From: Nymphaea colorata
Lineage: Eukaryota; Streptophyta; Magnoliopsida; Nymphaeales; Nymphaeaceae
Reading direction: 5' to 3'
Assembly: GCF_008831285.2 (NCBI RefSeq)
Contig: NC_045139.1
Coordinates: 1,682,704-1,746,703 of the forward strand
Length of the DNA: 64,000 nucleotides
Every line of letters starts with the position of its first letter. Position 1 is the stretch's first letter. The notes under the pieces are model-generated. The model made no database searches and had not been told where the DNA came from. It saw nothing but the letters and a program-made list of their open reading frames with translations. The position numbers and the translations under genes are program-made. Shown here one piece after another: positions 60,138-64,000 of this stretch.

Positions 60138-63100
60138 TCACCCAACCGCAGTCAGGCGGCGGCGCTTTATCCGAATGGCGAACTGGATATCCCCTTGCAC
60201 AAGACGAGCCACAGAATCTGGTGAAGAGAAGGTGCCCCTAAAGACCCTGTTGTTGCGCTCCACCCAAATGCGCCACCAAGCTGAAATGAGCCACTGCCTC
60301 CAGACATGACCCCAAGAAGCAGTCAGGTGGGGGGAAGGACAAAAGAGGAAGAAAAGACGAATGGATGGTTGGTTTGGAAGATTACTAACAAGGGAAGGCC
60401 AAGTAGAAGCAAGGACACTAAAGAAAAAAGGGCAAAAAGTAAAAAGGTGGACCCTAGACTCAGTCGCAACAAGACATAAGGGACACTGGTTAGCCAAACT
60501 GATGCCAAGGCGCTGTAGGTGATCAAAAGTGTTCATATGGCCAGTCAGAAGAAGCCAGACAAAAGCAATGGCTCAAGGAGATGGGCCAAGAGACCAAAGA
60601 GATCGGGGGGGGAGTGACGCGACAGAGGGACCAAAGGAGGCCAGGTAGCAAGAAGAAAAAGTGAACTCATGAGTAGGTGAAAGGGGCCAGGATGGGGACG
60701 TGAACGATGAGAGGTCAGCAAGGCGGAGGAAAAGAGGAAGGACAGAAAGCATGTCGGACCAATAGTGGGAAGGGGAGATGTGAGATATAGAACTATGCCA
60801 GACGCTAGGGGAAGGCAGGTCGAATTTTGAACTAATGAACTGGGTGATGAGAGGATGTTCAGTAGCTAACCGCCACCACCAAGAACACAGGGAAGACTCA
60901 CAAGCACCCCAGCACCCCCAAGAAGACGCGGAAAGGCAACCACATCCCAATGCGCAAGGCGATCTGAAGGTCGATCACCATCCCAAACAAACTTACGAAT
61001 AAGCTTATCAAACCTACGCAAGACAGCCACAGGAGGCCGAAAGACAGACAAAGCATGGAGAGGAACCGACGCGAGGTAGTGCTTAGCCAAAGTAATCCGA
61101 CCTGAAAGAGAAAGCAGCTTTTCCTGTCAACACTGAAGGCGATCCGTAAGCTTCTGCTCCACCCCATCCCAAAAAGAAGGAGCAGGAGGCGACAACGTAA
61201 ACTGAAGCCCCAGATAGTCCATGGGCAGACTAGTAGCCTTACACCCAAAGCAAGCTTCCGCGAGAAGTACCGTGGCCGGATCCGCGTGAATGAAGGAGAG
61301 GTGACATTTGGCAGAATTGATAAAAAGACCTGAGATGAGCTCAAAGACCCGAAGGATGAGCCAAGTTCTCACAACCTACTGGCGAGAAGCACTGCCGAAC
61401 AGAAGAAAATCATCAGCATACTGAAGGGTGGAGAAGGACGGTAAGTGGGGGAGCGAATGGGGTGTGAGGAAGCCAACGACCGTTGCGTGATGGAAAAGCG
61501 CAGAAAAGCTCTCAGCAACCAAGTTGAAAAGCAAGGGAGATAACGGGCAACCTTGACGGAGGCCACGCTCGAGACAGAAGAAATCACCACACTTCCCATT
61601 AAAGGAGACCGCAAGCTGGGCCCCAGTGACAAGCGACATGATCCACTGCCTAAACGAAGGACCAAACGCAAGACGGGTGAGGAGGTCAGAAAGGAACTCC
61701 CAACTAACCGAGTCAAAAGCCTTAGAGATGTCCAACTTCAGGATGAATGAAGGTAGCCATAGACAGTAAAGGGAGTGAACAACCTCATTGGTTAGGACAA
61801 CCGCATCCTGCAGACGCCGACCCTTGACGAAAGCAACCTGGAAGAGGTTAATGACCGAAGGCATGACTGGTGCAAGCCGCATAGAGAGCAACTTAGCAAT
61901 AATCTTGTACGGCGTGCCAAGGATGGAGATCGGGCGAAAGTGGGTGACGTCCGTAGGGTTAGGGCGCTTAGGCACCAGGACGCAGGTAGCTTGATTGAAT
62001 TCCTTGAGGAAAACAGAATTGGAGGCGAACTCATCACAAAACGCAAACACATCCGCGCTACAAACCTCCCAAAAAGTACGAAAAAATTCGACTGGAAAAC
62101 CATCAATGCCAGGCGCCTTACCCGAGCCAAGGGCCCAGACCGCGTTCTTGATCTCTTGGTGTTGGAAGGGCCGCTCAAGAGCGATCGCACAAGAGACCGA
62201 GAGAGAGGAGAGGTGAAAATCCGGCAGCGTGGCACGGAAGCGAAGAGGTTTAGAGTAGAAATCCTTGAAATGAGCGCTCAGGGCCGAGAGGATGTCATCA
62301 CCAAGAAAAATCCTGCCCCCGATACCCATGGACTGGAGCAACGTCTGACGGCGCCTCTGAGAGGCGGCCAAGTGGAAGAATCTAGAGTTCTGGTCCCCAT
62401 GCGCGAGCCAACCCAACCTAGAGCGTTGCTGCCAATGGATAGACTCCCTCGTGCGCCACTCTTGGGCAAGACACTGCAGACAAAGGAGACGGGAAGACTG
62501 ATCCGCAGAAATATTATCAGAGGCCTGAAGGGACATGATCTCCTCATCCCAAACGGTCACTTCCAAAAATTTGCTGCTCCAGAAAATGCGCTTCCAGGCG
62601 AGCGCCTCCCTCCTGATGGAGTGCAACTTCCGCGAGAGCCTGAAAGCTGCCCACCTACCATTGACTGCACGAGCCCACCAATTAGGGACGGTAGCTACAA
62701 AGGATTCATCACGGAGCCACCAGATCTCAAAACGAAACCTGGCGTGCCCAGTACCAGCCCTACCCCGAAGAAGGGAAAAGAGCAGCGGAGCATGATCAGA
62801 CAGGTGCCTCGGGCCAAGAACCAAGGAGGATGAAGGAAAAGCAGAGAACAACTCAGGCGAGAGAAAGATACGGTCCAACCTACGAAGGATCAGAGGGTTC
62901 CTATTATTAGACCAAGTAAATGGACCGTTAGTCGAAGACACGTCAAAAAGACCAAACTCATCAACGAAAGATCGAAAAGCAGACATAGACGGGCCAGAAG
63001 TGACAGGGGAGGATGAGTCAGCAGGGCTAAGCAAACAGTTGAAGTCCCCTGCCAGAAACCAAGGGGAAGCTGCAAGCTGGCGAACCTGATGCAGCTCAGC

Positions 63101-63457
63101 CCACAGCTGCCCACGCAAAGCCCCAACGCAAGGGCCATAAACCGCTGTAACCAGGACCGGACCATTAGGCCAAAATCCGCTGAGAGAAGCAAAGATAGAG
63201 TACCTTCCGACATGCACAATAGCCCCTGTAAGGGGTGGAGACCAAGCCAGCAGGATGCCGCCCGCTGCTCCACAAGCTGGAAGGAACCCAAAGGACGGTT
63301 GGCGCAACAAAGTACGAACACAAGCGTGAGAGATGACAGACATCTTGGTCTCAACCACAATAAGCACCGAAGGCCCATGCTGACGGATCCAAGAAGAGAG
63401 ATACCTACGCTGATAACGGGCACTGAGGCCCCGCACATTCCAACATGCAACCCTCAT
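60138..63457 (-). pseudogene. LINE ORF2: AP endonuclease, reverse transcriptase, zf-RVT
   Basis: The start MRVACWNVRGL opens 693 uninterrupted codons. Endonuclease motifs: VVETKM with the catalytic Glu, VYGP, LAGDFNCLL, RLDRIFLS and SDHAPL. Reverse transcriptase: VLVPKRPNPTDVTHFRPISIL, KLDISKAFDSVSWEFL, RQGCPLSPLLFNL and YADDFLLF near residue 683. An in-frame TAG at 61376 follows. The same frame resumes with ..PMDYLGLQF, has a TGA at 61127 and continues to about 60895, where the frame shifts (WWWRLATEHPLITQF). A further in-frame TGA at 60573 precedes the zinc-binding end (FDHLQRLGISLANQCPLC ... HLFTFCPF). Full enzyme cannot be made, though endonuclease could. Confidence 0.88.
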
Positions 63458-64000
63458 GGGGAAACCACGTGAAGCGACGAACGTCTGGCCACCCTGGCGG
63501 CACCAGGAGGGAGGACGGAGGCTGCAGAAGCCCCAATCCTACGCAATTCCCGCCGCAACCTGGCCAGGCTGGAGCGGGAGACCGGTGCCACAGCGGCAGC
63601 AAAAGAGGACCGCAACAAATCAAGTTGCTCAGGCGGAAGAGAGACCTTAAGAGCGTCAAGCGCATCCGGGAGGGAGATGCCCAACTCAGCATCCAACAAG
63701 AGGGCAACAGGTGGCAACCTATCGGGCTGGGAGTGACGACCCATAGGACTCGTGGTGGGGCTAGACAACTGAACAGGGGAGGACGAGGGGGCAGAGGTGA
63801 ACTCAGACTCAGACCGCAGGGCAGGGGAAAAAGAGCCAACATAAGGGATGCGGGAGAGGGCAGGGCTAACCGGTGGGAGGGGCAGGTAGGTGGGGTTTAG
63901 AGTCGAGCAGCGACTGAGTCTAGGGAGCAGAATATGCAGGGAAGGCCAGTAAGAGCTAAAGCTACCGTCAAAAGAAACAGAAAAAACCCAAGGCAGATAG
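63454..64000 (-). CDS. LINE ORF1, carboxy part (runs off window)
   Basis: The minus frame is open from position 64000 to the TGA at 63454-63456, about 180 codons. It is rich in Ser and Pro at first, then has a Leu-rich helical stretch (LPDALDALKVSLPPEQLDLL) and an Arg-rich end (LARLRRELRRIGA). No zinc knuckle is visible in this part. Its TGA overlaps the ATG of ORF2 as ATGA. The identification rests on position upstream of ORF2 in a LINE. The amino end lies outside the window. Confidence 0.65.
   Translation of the reverse strand, partial: YLPWVFSVSFDGSFSSYWPSLHILLPRLSRCSTLNPTYLPLPPVSPALSRIPYVGSFSPALRSESEFTSAPSSSPVQLSSPTTSPMGRHSQPDRLPPVALLLDAELGISLPDALDALKVSLPPEQLDLLRSSFAAAVAPVSRSSLARLRRELRRIGASAASVLPPGAARVARRSSLHVVSP

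Larger units (their letters stand above)
59980..64000 (-). mobile_element. L1-type LINE, incomplete at window end, nested in copia LTR
   Basis: The 3' end is at about 59980 (minus strand ...TTTTATCGGCT), supported by the independent 75-bp tail at 15439-15513 that ends in the same words. The 3' untranslated region spans about 59980-60137. ORF2 (endonuclease, reverse transcriptase, zinc-binding end) spans 60138-63457 and ORF1 runs from 63456 off the window. No poly(A) run is visible at the 3' end, only a CT-rich stretch that could belong to the LTR. Confidence 0.85.

Noticed and set aside
61940-62833. A 297-codon open frame on the + strand
   Set aside because: It is the antisense of the LINE endonuclease/reverse transcriptase frame, which carries clear motifs. 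The + frame has none.

Overview
The window is nuclear DNA from a flowering plant. It carries spliced TIR-NB-LRR (TNL) immune receptor genes, a four-exon galactinol synthase, plant-type copia, L1-like LINE and TRIM retroelements, and a nuclear copy of plastid psbA. TNLs are absent from typical monocots, so a eudicot, magnoliid or early-diverging angiosperm is likely. I cannot name the species. Intergenic DNA is AT-rich, with many (AT)n tracts and layered dispersed repeats.

Layout. Positions 1-4.1 kb hold diverged repeats. From 4.1 to 55.0 kb lies a one-orientation (+) TNL cluster built from a five-exon cassette: TIR, NB-ARC, linker, LRR, and a C-terminal C-JID-like exon. Two copies look complete: gene B (18168-23963, about 1273 aa) and gene C (28416-34039, about 1239 aa). 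The others are broken. They are a TIR stub (4140), a truncated TIR-NB gene A (8473-10465), an NB-ARC fragment (12339), an orphan C-terminal exon (15550), unit D (39634-42660, NB-ARC exon lost and LRR exon shrunk), unit E (43394-45751, LRR plus C-terminal exon only) and unit F (54600-55028, a C-terminal exon cut by a retrotransposon). In total there are 5 TIR, 4 NB-ARC, 3 linker, 4 LRR and 6 C-terminal modules, the pattern expected of birth-and-death evolution by unequal exchange.

Between the TNL units lie orphan TNL promoters joined to a four-copy dispersed repeat (one copy contains psbA DNA), two solo LTRs in opposite orientation with perfect target duplications, a 450-bp TRIM, an intronic MITE, a 75-bp LINE tail with a 16-bp target duplication, LINE and copia-gag remnants, and a recurring unknown coding fragment fused twice to TNL leader sequence.

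From 50.2 to 52.0 kb on the minus strand is a complete galactinol synthase gene of 336 aa, the only non-defence, non-transposon gene seen. From 55.0 kb to the window end is a nested structure: a decayed copia element on the minus strand inserted in TNL C-terminal exon F, and a LINE on the minus strand inserted in the 5' LTR of that copia element. The LINE runs off the window end.

How the genes work together: by family knowledge, genes B and C should sense pathogen effectors through LRR and C-JID, oligomerise through NB-ARC, and signal by TIR NADase activity. Galactinol synthase makes galactinol for raffinose-family sugars and is an unrelated neighbour. I did not find a clearly new molecular system. 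The most notable points are the CT-repeat-embedded splice donors in both intact TNLs, the exon-level deletions at simple repeats, the microhomology chimeras, and the three-level transposon nest.
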